From the NCBI GenBank assembly GCA_022605405.1, contig JABYQQ010000015.1, forward strand, positions 248,001 to 312,000: a stretch of DNA of 64,000 bases, in the 5' to 3' direction. Below the pieces are notes generated by a model. That model did not search any database. It was not told the DNA's origin and saw only the letters and a list, made by a program, of their open reading frames with translations. Numbering within the stretch: the stretch's first letter is position 1; each line of letters opens with the position of its first letter. The DNA is from Earliella scabrosa. Taxonomy: Eukaryota > Basidiomycota > Agaricomycetes > Polyporales > Polyporaceae. Shown in pieces: positions 1-11,563 of the stretch. Made by a program: the position numbers and the translations under genes.

Positions 1-446
1 GGCCTGCACGTCTTCGTCCCGCCCGTCGCGACGTTCTACATCTGGCTCAACCTCGAGACGCTCCCGCCGCCGATCAACAACGGCCTGACGTTCTTCGAGG
101 AGCTCCTCAAGGAGAAGACGATCGTCATCCCCGGCATCTTCTTCGACATCAACCCCGCGCACCGCAGGAACCTCTTCCACTCGCCCTGCCACCACTTTGT
201 CCGCCTCTCGTTCGGCCCGCCGCTCGAGGACCTCGACAAGGGTGCGTGACCGTGACCCATTGCGCGCTCTTAGGCGCTGGGTCGATCCGTTGGAATCCGG
301 AGGGGGCTGACGATGTGTGTATTTTTGCAGGTCTGGACGCGATCGGCCGCGTGCTGAAGAAGGCGAAGAGGGAGGGCGCGCACGCGTTCGGCCACAGTTA
401 CAAGAAGAGCGTCGAGGGCGTGCACCAGCTCGACAAGCTCATCTAG
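1..446 (+). CDS. PLP-dependent aminotransferase, C-terminal end (partial)
   Basis: The window opens inside this gene. Frame 1 reads through position 241, a short intron (GT at 242, acceptor TTTTTGCAG ending at 330) follows, and the last exon runs 331-446 to a TAG stop. The visible 119 residues look like the C-terminal small domain of a fold-type I class I/II aminotransferase: a Phe-Tyr-Ile-Trp-Leu strand, a VIPGIFFDINP segment, and FVRLSFGPPLEDLDKGL, where the Arg is the expected carboxylate-binding arginine. In the family this enzyme moves an amino group between an amino acid and a 2-oxoacid using pyridoxal phosphate. The catalytic lysine lies upstream of the window, so the substrate cannot be told. 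The gene converges with the transporter gene that follows. Confidence 0.85.
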   Translation, partial: PARLRPARRDVLHLAQPRDAPAADQQRPDVLRGAPQGEDDRHPRHLLRHQPRAPQEPLPLALPPLCPPLVRPAARGPRQGCVTVTHCALLGAGSIRWNPEGADDVCIFAGLDAIGRVLKKAKREGAHAFGHSYKKSVEGVHQLDKLI

Positions 447-1161
447 ACCGCTCCCCTCCGGAGAAGCGGAACTTTTTTCTTGAAAACACGACACAGGATC
501 CGGCACGACACGGCACGATACAGCACGATCGCCACGATATGGCACCCATATAGACAAACAAGTCTTGGCATAGACGCGAGGCACGCGACGGGTGGAAGAT
601 ACAGATAAAGGCTACAAAGACATGTGTATATGGATTTACGCACAGATTCTATTGAGCTGGGGTGCATCGCCGAGCTGCCACTCGTCCTGGCGCAAACATG
701 GCTTGGCTCTCGGTTGATGTCAGAACGCACAATGCACCGATAGCGAACGACTGTCTCCTTTGCCGGACGCGTGCAATGCTTGGAATGGAACGATGCGTGC
801 GACCGCACTATCTCCGTTCCCGTAGGCGTTCTGGCTATGGTCGTTGTCCCTCCATTGAACGGTACCAGATGGTGGTCTGCTGTGCCAAGTGCTTCGCGAA
901 CACACTTGCGCGGCGCTCGGTACCACTATGCGGTGAGGTTTTGCATCTGTCGAGATATTGATTTTAGTCGTGATAAGAGCATACAGTAGTGTAGTCTCTA
1001 GCAGACGTAAGTAGACGTCATTCCAGACGTAGCACGAGGCGTGACTATCCTACAACCCATGTCCCATTCTAGCACCCAGACCCATCCTGGAAGCCCAATG
1101 GGGACCGGCACCGTAACACTCGCGAGAAGAGAAAACGCACAGCGAGCCCGACGCGCTACAT
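447..1161. other. Convergent intergenic region
   Basis: 3' flanks of the aminotransferase (+) and the first transporter gene (-). I see short overlapping ORFs on both strands but no recognisable protein, RNA or repeat. Confidence 0.5.
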
Positions 1162-3186
1162 CTATGTGAAGTAGCGGTAGTCCGGGTTGAGATCGCCCAT
1201 CCGCTTCTTCTCGTCCTCGGACAGGTGCGCGTGCGCGCCGTCGGCCTGCTCGCGGTCCCGCCGGCGGTTCTCGCGCGAGACCCCAACGAAGTAGACGGTG
1301 CAGGCGAGGAGGGAGAGCACGATGAACGCGATCGCGATGCTGTACCCCGGGATGTAGCGCGGCGCGTCCTTGGCGAGGAACGAGAACACGGCGATGATCC
1401 CACCGACTGTGAGCACGGGGCGCGTGAGTATTGAGGAAAAGAGGGGGGAGAGAAGACGCACTGTTCCCGAAGCCGACCTGCCACGCGGTCCCGACCGCAC
1501 GTCGGTGGTGTCCGCCCACTGCAAAGCGCGAACAAGCATCAGCACACCGCCAACCCACCACCGTCCTAAAAAGAACTCGAGCACTCACAGTTCGTGTTGA
1601 ACCAGCAGACGATGATCGGCATAGCCGAGTACGTGCCCATCGCGGCGAGGAAGAGCGCGGCGTACTGGAGGTGCCTGTTGTCGTGCACGACGAGGAGGAT
1701 AACGAAGCCGGTGAGCGAGACGGCGATCGTGCCGACGATGAACGCGAAGCGCATCCGCAGCCAGTCCGACGCCGTCGCGGTCAGCATCGCGAGCGCGAAC
1801 GCGCACGCCCAGGGCGGGACCGAGAGCAGCTGCGTGCGGATCGCGCCGTACCCGAGTGACCGGATGATCGTGGGCGCAAAGTACGCTGCGGGTGCCAGGT
1901 CGGTGAGTGTGTGTTTGGATGTGGGGGTGGAGGGAGAGGACGCACCGTAGCCGTACGCGGGGACGATGAGACCGAAATACATGAAGCCTCCGACGATGAT
2001 TTTCCCTGGAGGATAAGTCAGTCACAGGATGTCCAATAGTGAGCGCAGCGCATTGAGATAGCTTACAGTCCTTGAAGACTTCCAGTACGCTCTTGAAAGT
2101 GAGCGGGTCGTGGCGCTTGGAGTGCCCGACATCCTCGTACAGGCGCGCCTTGACAAACTCCTTCTCCTCCGGAGTCAACCATTTGACTTCCTCAGGGAAG
2201 TCGGCAATGGCGAAGTACAGGATGAAGGACACGAGCACGGTCAAGACACCCTCTGCCAAAGCCATCTTAGGTGAGCGTCCGCAACATGGGGCTATAAATG
2301 CATCATACCGAGGATGAAGATCCAGCGCCAGCCGCGGTACCCGCGCATGCCGTCCATCTTGCCTATCGCGCTCGCGAGCAAGCCGCCGAAGCCACCGGCG
2401 AGCGTCGTGGAGGAGAAGAAGAACGAGTAGCGCTTCTGGGCCTCCGCCCGCTTGTACCACATCGCAATTAGGTAGAAGCACGCGGGGAAGACGCCGCTCT
2501 CGACGACGCCGAGGAAGAAGCGGGTCGCGATGATTCCACTGAGGTTGTGGGTGAAGCCCTGGAGGAGGGTGATGAGGCCGAAGAGGAACATGCATAGCGA
2601 CACTAATAGCGGACATGGGCGCGGGGAGTCAGCTGAGTCGTGTGTGTGCGTATGTGGTGGACGTACGCCAGACGTGTGGGCGGAAGTGCTTGAGGAGGGC
2701 ATTTGAGGGGATCTCGAAGAGGACATATGGCACGAAGCTGGCGTTCGAGGTCGGTACGGAACGGACAGAAGGTTGGGAGGCCGACTCACAAGATGACCAG
2801 GGCGATATTGAACTCATTCCCTCCAAGGTTCAAGTCCTCCCTCAGTCCAAAGACGACGGCATTGGAGATGTTCACGCTGCTCGGGCATGTGAGCATACGT
2901 TTACGGGGCAGACACAGCAGACTGACCGGTCGAGGAAGGCGAGGAGGTAGAGGACACAGAGGACGGGAATGACACGAATGTCAATTTTGCGGATGACCTT
3001 GGCCTCGTTGACATTGGGGAAGCGTGCCCTGTAGTCACCGCCCTCGGTTTTGGTGTAAGGCGCGAGGTTGTACTGCTTCTCGACGTCGGGCGACTTGGGG
3101 TGGTCCTGCAGGGAAGAAGAGGCTTTGGAATGCTTCAGCACGGCTGTGGTGGGCGGGGCGGGGAGGTACTCACTGTGCTCGCTCAT
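1162..3186 (-). CDS. MFS permease, DAL5/TNA1-type anion:cation symporter (copy 1 of 4)
   Basis: Plasma-membrane transporter of the major facilitator superfamily, allantoate/nicotinate-permease type. Reading on the minus strand, exon 1 (3186-2927) encodes a hydrophilic N-terminus and the start of TM1 (VIRKIDIRVIPVLCVLYLLA, then FLDR). Exon 2 (2876-2790) continues with VNISNAVVFGLREDLNLGG and exon 3 (2737-2667) with FVPYVLFEIPSNALLKHF. Further exons give TM4-TM6 (GFGGLLASAIGKMDG, GYRGWRWIFIL), the central loop (DFPEEVKWLTPEEKEF), TM7-TM10 (TQLLSVPPWACAFALAM) and TM11-TM12 (DAPRYIPGYSIAIAF). The end is MGDLNPDYRYFT and TAG at 1162-1164. That makes about nine exons and roughly 480-500 residues, the usual size. 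The substrate cannot be read from sequence; nicotinate, allantoate, pantothenate-like acids and dipeptides are all transported by relatives. It is the most downstream member of a same-strand array. Confidence 0.93.
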
Positions 3187-3948
3187 CGCTGGGCACGCGT
3201 CCGTGGGGCAGCCGGTCGACGAAGGAGGTGGTACGAGCGGGAGAAGAGGGCCCGGGCAAGGATGCCGCTCGCGTGGAGCAGCGAGTAATATAGACGAGGG
3301 GGCCCCAGCATCGGAGTCAGGTGGGCAAAAAGTCAGGATGTTCAGCTCATCCTGCGCGCCCTTGCCCTCCCCGCCCTCCGATCATGCATCATGTCTTTGA
3401 CAGAAAGTCTTTCCCCGCGTTAAGCCTTTTCCGGAAATTCGACACTCCCTCTGCCTCTCCGGTCCGGTTCCGCCCGGCGAATTGTCATGCTCGGCCATGC
3501 AGCCGACGACCTCCTCTCTCCTCGCTCCGACTCGACACTGCAGCGCCCCGCGTCTTGGCCGCGCCATGGCGCCGCGTCTGGGACCTGTCCCTGGTCGCTC
3601 GTTCACGCGCGCGGTCACGTTCCTCCTTATTTGTTAGACTGCTACGGCATGCTCACTCATAGCCTGATCGAGCGTATGCTAAGCAGCCTCAGCTCTCCCA
3701 CAGACCCGTATCCGCCAGGAAGCAGCAGGCCTTCTCACCTTAGCCCGATCCTGTCAAGAGTGGTCTGAGAACTCTGATCCTGATCCTTGACGTCTGCAGT
3801 GCGCGTCCGGCGATACGCCAGACCTGACAGCACGCGGAGAGGCTCGCCCACAGCAGCCGTGCCCGCAGCCATCGTGAGACGCAGCCGACGTCAGTGTCGT
3901 CTATGGCCGAGCATTCATCATTACTTTCCTCGTCTATCGTTCCGACTC
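3187..3948. other. Spacer between transporter copies 1 and 2
   Basis: Contains the promoter of copy 1 and the 3' end of copy 2. The part at 3340-3480 is pyrimidine-rich (CCCTCCCC, CCTCTGCCTCTCC), as is common in basidiomycete promoters. No other gene is supported. Confidence 0.5.
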
Positions 3949-5955
3949 CTACGTCCAATACCTGTAGTCGGGGTTGAGGTCCCCCATCTCCTTCTTCTCC
4001 TCCTCGGACAACACACCCTGAGCCTCCATCTGCATCCTGTCGCGCCGTCGGTTCTCCCACGACACCCCGAGATAGTACACCGTGCTCGCGGCGAGAGAGA
4101 GCAAGACGAACGCGAGCGCGACGCTGTACCCGGGAATGTACCTCGGCGCGTCCTTCTGGAGAAATGCAAACGCAGCAACGAAACCGCCAACTGCGCGATC
4201 GTACGCTTCAGCTCGGAGCCTCGGGACGAGGGGAAGTGACACATACTGCTAGCAAAGCCAATCTGGAACCCAGCACCCACCGCGCGCTTGTGGTGTCCGC
4301 CCACTGCAGCAAATCAGGTCAGTCTTGGCTATCTAAGCGAGAATAGTACGGTCGCTCACGGTTCATGTTAGGCCAGCACACGACGATGGGCATCGCCGAG
4401 TAGTTGCCACAGGCGACGAGGTAGAGCGCCGCATACTGCACGCGCCTGTTGTCGTGCACGGCGAGCAGGGTGGCGAACCCCGCGAGCGAGAGGACGATCG
4501 TGGCCACGATAAATACGTAGCGCACGCGCAGCCTGTCCGACGCGGCTGCCACGGCCATCGAGAGCACGAAGGCGCACGCGTACGGCGGGACGGAGAGGAG
4601 CTGCGTCTGGATCGTGCCGTAGCCGAAGGTCTGGATGATCGTAGGAGCAAAGTACGCTGATGAGGAACGTCGTTCAGCGCATGCTCCCGACGAGTGAACG
4701 TGAACGACTGACCATAGCAGTATCCTGAAGTGATGAGGCCGAGGTACATGAACCCCGAGAGGATGATCTTCCCTGAACGCAGGGAGGAGGTTAGTGGCTC
4801 ACACTCTCAGAAGTGGCAAGCCGACTTACAGTCCTTGAGCACCTCCAAGACAACCGTCGGGGTCAGCGGGTCATGTCTCCCAGAGCTCCCGACGTCCTCA
4901 TACAGCCTCCCTTGCACAAACTCCTTCTCCTCTTTATCCAACCACTTTACCTCCTCCGGAAAGTCCGAAATCGCGAAGAACAGCACAGCGGACGCGATCA
5001 CCGTGAACGCGCCCTCTACACCAGCACCACCAGAAATCAGCCAACACAACAGACCCGAAGCAGAACTTGACTATGTATACTCGCCAATGATAAACACCCA
5101 GCGCCACCCCCGATACCCCCGCGCCCCGTCCATCTCGCCAATCGCGCCCGCGAGCAGCCCGCCAAACGCGCCCGCGAGCGCGCTCGAGGAGAAGAGGAAG
5201 GTGTACCGCGTCTGCGCCTCCGCGCGCGTGTACCACATCGAGACGATGTAGTAGCACGCCGGGAGCGAGCCGCATTCGGTGAGGCCCAGGAAGAAGCGCG
5301 CGGCGACGAGTCCGCTGAAGTTCTGGGCAAAACCTTGGAGGAGCGTCACGAGCCCGAAGAGCGCCATGCAGAGCGTGACTGGAGGGGGGGATGAGGGACT
5401 CGGGAGGGAAGGGGGAGAGTGCGGGACGTACGCCAGACGTGTGGTTTGAAGTGCTTGAGGAGGGCGTTTGAGGGAATCTCGAAGAGTACGTATGGTACGA
5501 AGCTGCGTGAGGTTGTGTCGTTGACGATCGCGATGTCTCTGTATGCATGACATGACTTACAAGACGACCAACGCGGTGTTGAACTGGTTCCCTCTCAGCC
5601 CCAAGTCTTCTCGCATCCCGAAGAGTACCGCATTGGAGATGTTCACTCTGTGGCATTCGTCCCCAGAGACGAATGAATCCTCCACTGCTCCGCATCAGAC
5701 GGAATCTGCCACTCACCGGTCGAGGAAGGCGAGAAGGTAGACGACGCAGAGCACAGGAAGGACGCGAAAGTCGATCTTGCGGATCAGCCTAGCTTCGTCG
5801 ATGGCGGGATTGGAGAGGCCTTCCCTGCCAGTCAATCCGCCCTCTTCCGAGCGCACGCACGACTCCACATCCTGCTTCTCGACCTCGATAGACTCCTGCA
5901 CGGCGGACGGCTCGTGTTTCCCTACGTTCGACTTGTGCATCAGATGCGATCGCAT
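3949..5955 (-). CDS. MFS permease, DAL5/TNA1-type (copy 2 of 4)
   Basis: Paralogue of the neighbouring permeases with the same exon plan. The chosen start at 5955 (MRSHLMHKSNVG) opens a polar N-terminus followed by LIRKIDFRVLPVLCVVYLLA and FLDR. A second ATG (MHKSNV) five codons downstream is possible. Later exons encode FVPYVLFEIPSNALLKHFKP, VTLCMALFGLVTLLQGFAQN, the SDFPEEVKWLDKEEKEFV central loop, IQTQLLSVPPYACAFVLSM, and a GGHHKRAVGAGFQIGFAS segment at about 4300 that matches the family's TM10-TM11 hinge. The protein ends MGDLNPDYRYWT with TAG at 3949-3951. Frame is kept across all predicted introns and no premature stop is seen, so the copy looks functional. Substrate unknown. Confidence 0.93.
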
Positions 5956-6626
5956 TGGAGTGAAAACAGGGCCGCACCACTCATTGTGAAGCCTCTGGGA
6001 GAGATTCTGGAGGAAGTCGTCTTGGCGGGGAGGAAGACGGCAGGAGGTTCTCAGCGACTCGTGTTATAAGCTTCACGGGGCACGCCATGAAGGGACGTGG
6101 TCAACGAGGCTGCTCTATCGGGCTACTCTGTACGCGCCTGGCTGGAATAATGGAGGAATGATTGGGGCCTTGACGGGACCGGAACCTTGTCGTGTGGCGA
6201 TGGGTCTCTCCGCACAATCGCCTAGTACGAACTCTAAAGCTGAACGCGCTCGACGTTGTTCCCAGGATGTGGATCGACTTGAGATTGCTTGCCTCGTACC
6301 ACAAGTGTGAGTATAGAACACGGTCTACGGCGATAGCACGTAGACTTACCTCCGACAAGCTTGAGACCGCCGACTTGGGGCTGAAGGACTTCTTAAGCTG
6401 GTCCCCGGAAATATGGATCTTGGCGGCATGAATGCACAAAGTCAGACGCGCGCGACTGGAGCCTCAGACGATTGCCAAGATCGACTCCCTGACGCTGCGA
6501 GCATTGGCTTGTCTTTTGTGAGAGCCGCCATTCGGAGGACGCGCACTGTCAAAGCCGCTTCAAACGTCCCGGATACCATCGCGCGCGCGTATACTACACG
6601 TCAAGCATCAGCTCCAACCGGACCGG
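5956..6626. other. Spacer between transporter copies 2 and 3
   Basis: Promoter side of copy 2 and 3' flank of copy 3. Short ORFs on both strands show no family resemblance. No gene supported. Confidence 0.5.
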
Positions 6627-8652
6627 TTACGTGAAGTACCTGTAGTCCGGGTTCAGGTCTCCCATCTCCTTCTTCTCCTCCTCCGACATATGCACGTGCG
6701 CGCCCTTCGCGCGCATCGCCTCCCGTCTCCGGTTCTCCCGCGCGACCCCGAGGTAGTACGCCGTGCTTGAGACCAGCGCGAGCACGACGAACGCAACCGC
6801 GACGCTGTACCCCGGGATGTATTTTGGCGCGTCTTTCTGGAGGAAGGCATATGCGGAGACGACGCCGCCAACTTGAGTGCGACGAGCGCATGTATAAGAT
6901 CAACACGGGAGATGAACGGCGAAACTTGGACGCACTGTTGGAGAACCCGGGTTGGAACGCAGCGCTCACGGCGCGCCGGTGGTGGCCTCCCACTACAGAT
7001 AACCCCGCATGAATCCATGGACAAGAGGTGCAATATGTCACTTACCATTCATGTTCGGCCAGCACACGATGATCGGCATTGCCGAGAAGTTACCCCCTAC
7101 GGCGAGGAACAGCGCGGCGTACTGGAGGGGCTTGTTGTCGTGCACGACCAGCAGGATGACGAACCCGGCGAGCGCGAGCGCGCCCAGACCGAGCACGAAC
7201 ACGTATCGCATCTGCAGCCTGTCCGATGCTGCAGCGGTGCCCATCGAGAGCATGAACGCGAACGCCCAGGGCGGGACCGACAGGAGTTGGGTTTCGATTG
7301 GACTGTAGCCCAACGTCCGAATGATAGTTGGGGAGAAGTACGCTGCGATTACTCGTCAGATGCGCGCTCCACAGCAGCAGGTCGAGCACGGGAATGGCGA
7401 CTGACCATAGCAGTAGCCCGAAGTGACGAGACCGAGGTACATGAAGCCCGGTATGATGATTCTCCCTATAACATCTGTCAGCGAGGGTGATCGAGCAAGG
7501 TCATGAGGTGCAAGCGTTCGCTCACAATCCTTTATAATCTCGAAAGCCCGCGCTGGCGTGAGCGGGTCGTATCGCTTGGAGCTCCCCACATCGTCATACA
7601 GCCGTACCCTCACAAGCTCCTTCTCGGCTGGACTAAGCCACCCGGCCTCCTCGGGGAAGTCCGAGGCTACGAAGAACAGGACGAACGATGCCACGACCGT
7701 GACTGTGCCCTCTGCAACTCCCGTCAGCCCAGCTCCTTTTGAATACGAGCACCGAGTACTGAGTACTGACCGATGATGAACACCCAGCGCCAGCCGCGAT
7801 ACCCCCCGACGCCGTCCATCTTGCCGATCGCGCTCGCGAGGAGGCCGCCGAACGCACCCGCGAGGGAGCTCGAGGAGAACATGAACGAGTATCGCTTCTG
7901 CGCCTCGGCGCGCGTATACCACATCGCGACGATGTAATACGTCGCTGGGACGGAGCCGCACTCGGCGAGGCCGAGGAAGAAGCGCGTCGCGACGAGCCCG
8001 GCAAAGTTCTGCGTGAAGCCTTGCAGGAGCGTGATGAGGCCGTAGAGGGACATGCATAGCGTCACTGATCGAGGGCCGCGCCAGGTATGGGTCAGTTGGG
8101 GTGGCTAGCAGAAGGATGGGACGCACACCAGACGTGGGGCTTGAAGTGCTTGAGAAGGGCGTTGGAGGGTATTTCGAACAGGATGTAAGGCACGAAACTT
8201 TGACGGACATCTAGTCAGAGAGCGCCTCTTGTGCAAGATTCGAAGGGCTCCACTCACAATACGACCAGCGCGGTGTTGAACTGATTTCCACCCAGATTGA
8301 GGTCCTCTCGCAAACCGAATATCACGGCATTGGAGATGTTCACGCTAAGTGCGTCACGTATGTTCCGTCGTGCCACCACACACTAGGCCATGGCTCACCG
8401 GTCAAGGAAGGAAAGCAGAGTTATAGCACACAGAACCGGAAGAACGCGCCCATCGATCTTGCGAACCAGCTTAGCCTCGCTGATATGGTCGCCTTCAGTC
8501 TTGACTGGTGCCTCGTTGTCATGCTTCTCCATGTCAAGGTGCAGTAGGACTGAGGAAGCCCTGTCGAGTTTGCCTAGACGTCCGTGACGAGATGGTGATG
8601 AGCTTGTGATATGGTGCAGTGAGCACTCGCACTTACCATCTGTACTCGTCAT
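6627..8652 (-). CDS. MFS permease, DAL5/TNA1-type (copy 3 of 4)
   Basis: Third paralogue. From an ATG at 8652 the first 16 nt (M-T-S-T-D) are followed by a likely 63-nt intron (8636-8574, GTAAGT to GTCTAG). Because 63 is a multiple of three, the frame also stays open if it is not removed, so the exact N-terminus is uncertain. Exon 2 carries LVRKIDGRVLPVLCAITLLS and FLDR. Downstream exons give VTLCMSLYGLITLLQGFTQN, GGLLASAIGKMDGVGGYRGW, SDFPEEAGWLSPAEKELVRV, IETQLLSVPPWAFAFMLSM and the closing MGDLNPDYRYFT, with TAA at 6627-6629. The central-loop motif has Ala-Gly where copies 1 and 2 have Val-Lys, a feature closer to copy 4. No inactivating change was seen. Confidence 0.93.
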
Positions 8653-9071
8653 ATAGTGACCAAAGAACGAGGTTGCGGGGAGAGATGCTCGTGAAGGACG
8701 AGGTCATCTGAACGATAAGGTTTATCCATCGGTTTATGAGTGGTGAGTCGCGCGCGCCAGGATAATCATTGTGTGAGACCGGGGGAGGAACAGAGTCCAT
8801 ATAGTGCTGTAATGCGGTGATAGAACCTACCGCCCGGTCAGCGGGTGTATTTCCTCAATCGTCCCTCATGGATTCGATTCCGCCGGTGCCGCGATGGACT
8901 TTCTGGACAGACCTGGTCGATATGCGCTTAGGAGGCAGTCGGTTATTCTTAGCGACCTCCATGAGTTATTGATACCCGTCAGCAGGAGGGGTGTATTCAC
9001 GATGAACACTCGGGGTCGATGTCCCTGGTACCAGCCCTCGCACTGACGAGAGATCAGTAGTAAGACCTGCA
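8653..9071. other. Spacer between transporter copies 3 and 4
   Basis: About 420 bp holding the promoter of copy 3 and the 3' end of copy 4. No other gene or repeat recognised. Confidence 0.5.
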
Positions 9072-11070
9072 TTAAGTGATATACCTGTAGTCAGGATTCA
9101 AATCTCCCATCTCCTTCTTCTCTTCCTCCGACAACTCCAGACAGGTACCCTGCGCTTGTATCAGGTCGCGTCTTCGGTTCTCCCAAGAGACGCCGAGAAA
9201 ATAGATGGTGCTTGAGAGCAGGGACAGCAGGACGAAAGCGACCGAGATGCTATATCCAGGGATGAACCGCGGTGCATCCTCTTGGAGGAATGCGAACGCA
9301 GCAATGAACCCGCCGACTGCATACATCCCTCGTGAGAATCTCAGGCCATACAGGACGGGATGCAAGGTGAAACCAGACGTACTGCTGGAGAAGCCGAGTT
9401 GGAACGCAGCTGTCACGGCACGCCTGTGATGTCCGCCCACTGCGAATCGGTACTTCAGCTTGCTTTCCTGCGATGCACGGAGGGGTTCATAGCACAAGGG
9501 TGGCACTCACCATTCATGTTTGCCCAACAGACGATGATTGGCATCGCTGAGAAATTGCCACTTGCGGCGAGGAACAGCGCAGCGTACTGGAGGTGTTTAT
9601 TATCGTGCACGACGAGCAAGATGACAAAGCCGGTCAGCGCGAGGGCGACCAGCCCGACGATGAACACGTATCGCGTGCGTAGTCGGTCCGAGGCGGCAGC
9701 TGTGACCATCGCGAGGACGAATGCACCTGCCCAGGGTGGAACGGATAGGAGTTGAGTTTGGATCGGACTGTAGCCTAGAGTTCGAATGATGATAGGAGAG
9801 AAGTACGCTGGCATCGTCATCAGAATTATAATCGCGTCAAGTCATTTGTGGCTGACCATAGCAATAGCCAGAGGTGATGAGACCGAGGTACATGAATCCA
9901 GGGATGACGACCCTCCCTGAAGGCGGTGTACATGAGCTTCTTACGATCTGTTAGATGTACCACGCAACTCACAGTCTCTGAGGGCCTCCAGAACGGCTTT
10001 CACGGCAAGCGGATCGTGGCGCTTCGAACTGCCCACATCTTCGTACAGTCGTGCCTTCACAAACGCATTCTCTTCGCGGCTGAGCCAAGAGGCCTCTTCT
10101 GGAAAATCGGGGGCGGCGAAGAAAAGAATGAAGGAAGCTGCGACTGTGAATGCTCCCTCTACGACTCCTCATCAGCCCTCTGCTGCAGAACGACGCAGTA
10201 AGTACTGACCGATGATGAATAACCATCGCCAGCCGCCATACCCACCCACGCCATCCATCTGCCCGATCGCGCTGGCCAGAAGACCTCCAAAAGCGCCCGC
10301 GAGGGAGCTGGACGAGAACAAAAACGAGTACCGTTTCTGTGCCTCGACGCGCGTGTACCACATCGCGATGATGTAGTAAGTCGCAGGTAGCGAGCCGCAC
10401 TCGGCTAGGCCGAGGAAGAAACGCGTCGCAACTAGTCCGCTGAAGCTCTGTACGAAGCCCTGCAGGAGCGTGATCAGGCCATACAGGGCCATGCAGAGTG
10501 TTACTGGCCATCCCGCAATTGCGTGAGTCGGGATCAGTCGTTCATGATGAATGCGACGTACACCATATGTGTGGCCTGAAGTGCTTAAGGAGTGCATTCG
10601 AGGGGATCTCGAACAGCACGTATGGTGCGAAACTAGATACGTGAGCAGTTGATATGGGACAATACCTCATACCGCGACTTACAAGACGACTAACGCTGTG
10701 TTGAACTGGCTACCTCGTAGGATCAGATCTTCCTCCAGCCCGAACAGCACAGCGTTTGAGATGTTCACTCTATTACTATCACGTCACCAAACGATTGCGC
10801 CCTCAACGTGACAACGTACCGGTCGAGAAAAGAGAGAAGGTTAATGGCACAAAGAATCGGAAGAACGTGGATATCGATCTTGCGGATAAGCTTGGCTTCG
10901 CTGACCCCCTCATCTTCCGACTTCACGCACGATTCCAGGTCTGTCCTCCCGATCTCGCAGGAGTCGTGCGTTTGTCGATCCGAGGAATCCTTCTCGTCTG
11001 GATTGAGACAAACCTGAGGTGAGTGCTTCGGCGCGAGCAGAGGACGTGGCCACTCGCCTTCTGGACTCAT
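9072..11070 (-). CDS. MFS permease, DAL5/TNA1-type (copy 4 of 4)
   Basis: Fourth and most upstream paralogue. It starts at 11070 (MSPEGEWPRPLLAPKHS) with a polar N-terminus, then LIRKIDIHVLPILCAINLLS and FLDR (Arg replaced by His in the usual ID-x-RV motif). Later exons give VTLCMALYGLITLLQGFVQS, ATRFFLGLAECGSLPATYYI, GGLLASAIGQMDGVGGYGGW, IQTQLLSVPPWAGAFVLAM, and VGGFIAAFAFLQEDAPRFIP. It ends MGDLNPDYRYIT with TAA at 9072-9074. Copies 3 and 4 share the MDGVGGY loop, which suggests they are the closest pair. Its order on the minus strand and its spacing of 0.4-0.8 kb from the next gene match the other three. Confidence 0.93.
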
Positions 11071-11563
11071 GGTAGCTCTGCCAGCTGTCGAGACACGTGC
11101 GAGAGGATAGGGACGAGAATGATGGGGTCGAGGACGACGAAAGGCCCAATATTATACGGACGATAGAGTTCTGCGCCTGTCAATGGGAGCTCCAAGCTGA
11201 GCGCCAGGAGGTCCCATCGTGTGAGCGCGATGAGGGCATCGAAACCATGAGTGCGGTGATTGGACCTGTCCTAGTTGTCAGCTGGCACATCCCCTCGACG
11301 CTACGCTGTCAACCCGGTATCTTCTCTAGGACTAACCTAATGTATTTCCTCTGCATCAGCACATGGAGGCAAGCTCAAGGGGGACTCACAAACTCCATCT
11401 CCACCGAGGGCAAATTATTGCCGAACCGACATCACGGCAAACGTACTGCCGATATTCATGGAGTATATTGTGGCATGATTAGTATACAATGTGTTTCGTG
11501 ATGTGTTCAGTAGTGAGAGGTCCTGGAAGTCCCAAGATACCGGATGAGCGCGTTCGGGACATC
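11071..11563. other. Spacer upstream of transporter copy 4
   Basis: Promoter of copy 4 and 3' flank of the acyl-CoA dehydrogenase gene, both on the minus strand. A 134-codon ORF on the plus strand (11097-11501) has no recognisable domain and is not called. Confidence 0.5.

Noticed and set aside
1585..2616. 343-codon minus-strand open frame across the first transporter gene
   Set aside because: It is mostly a shadow frame of the MFS exons with Arg/His/Pro-rich composition. The true frames carry the transmembrane segments and DAL5 motifs.
2872..3186. A 5' intron starting with GTGAGT just after the ATG of the first transporter
   Set aside because: The tempting acceptor (CTGCAG before GACCACCCC) would break the reading frame, so exon 1 was kept continuous.
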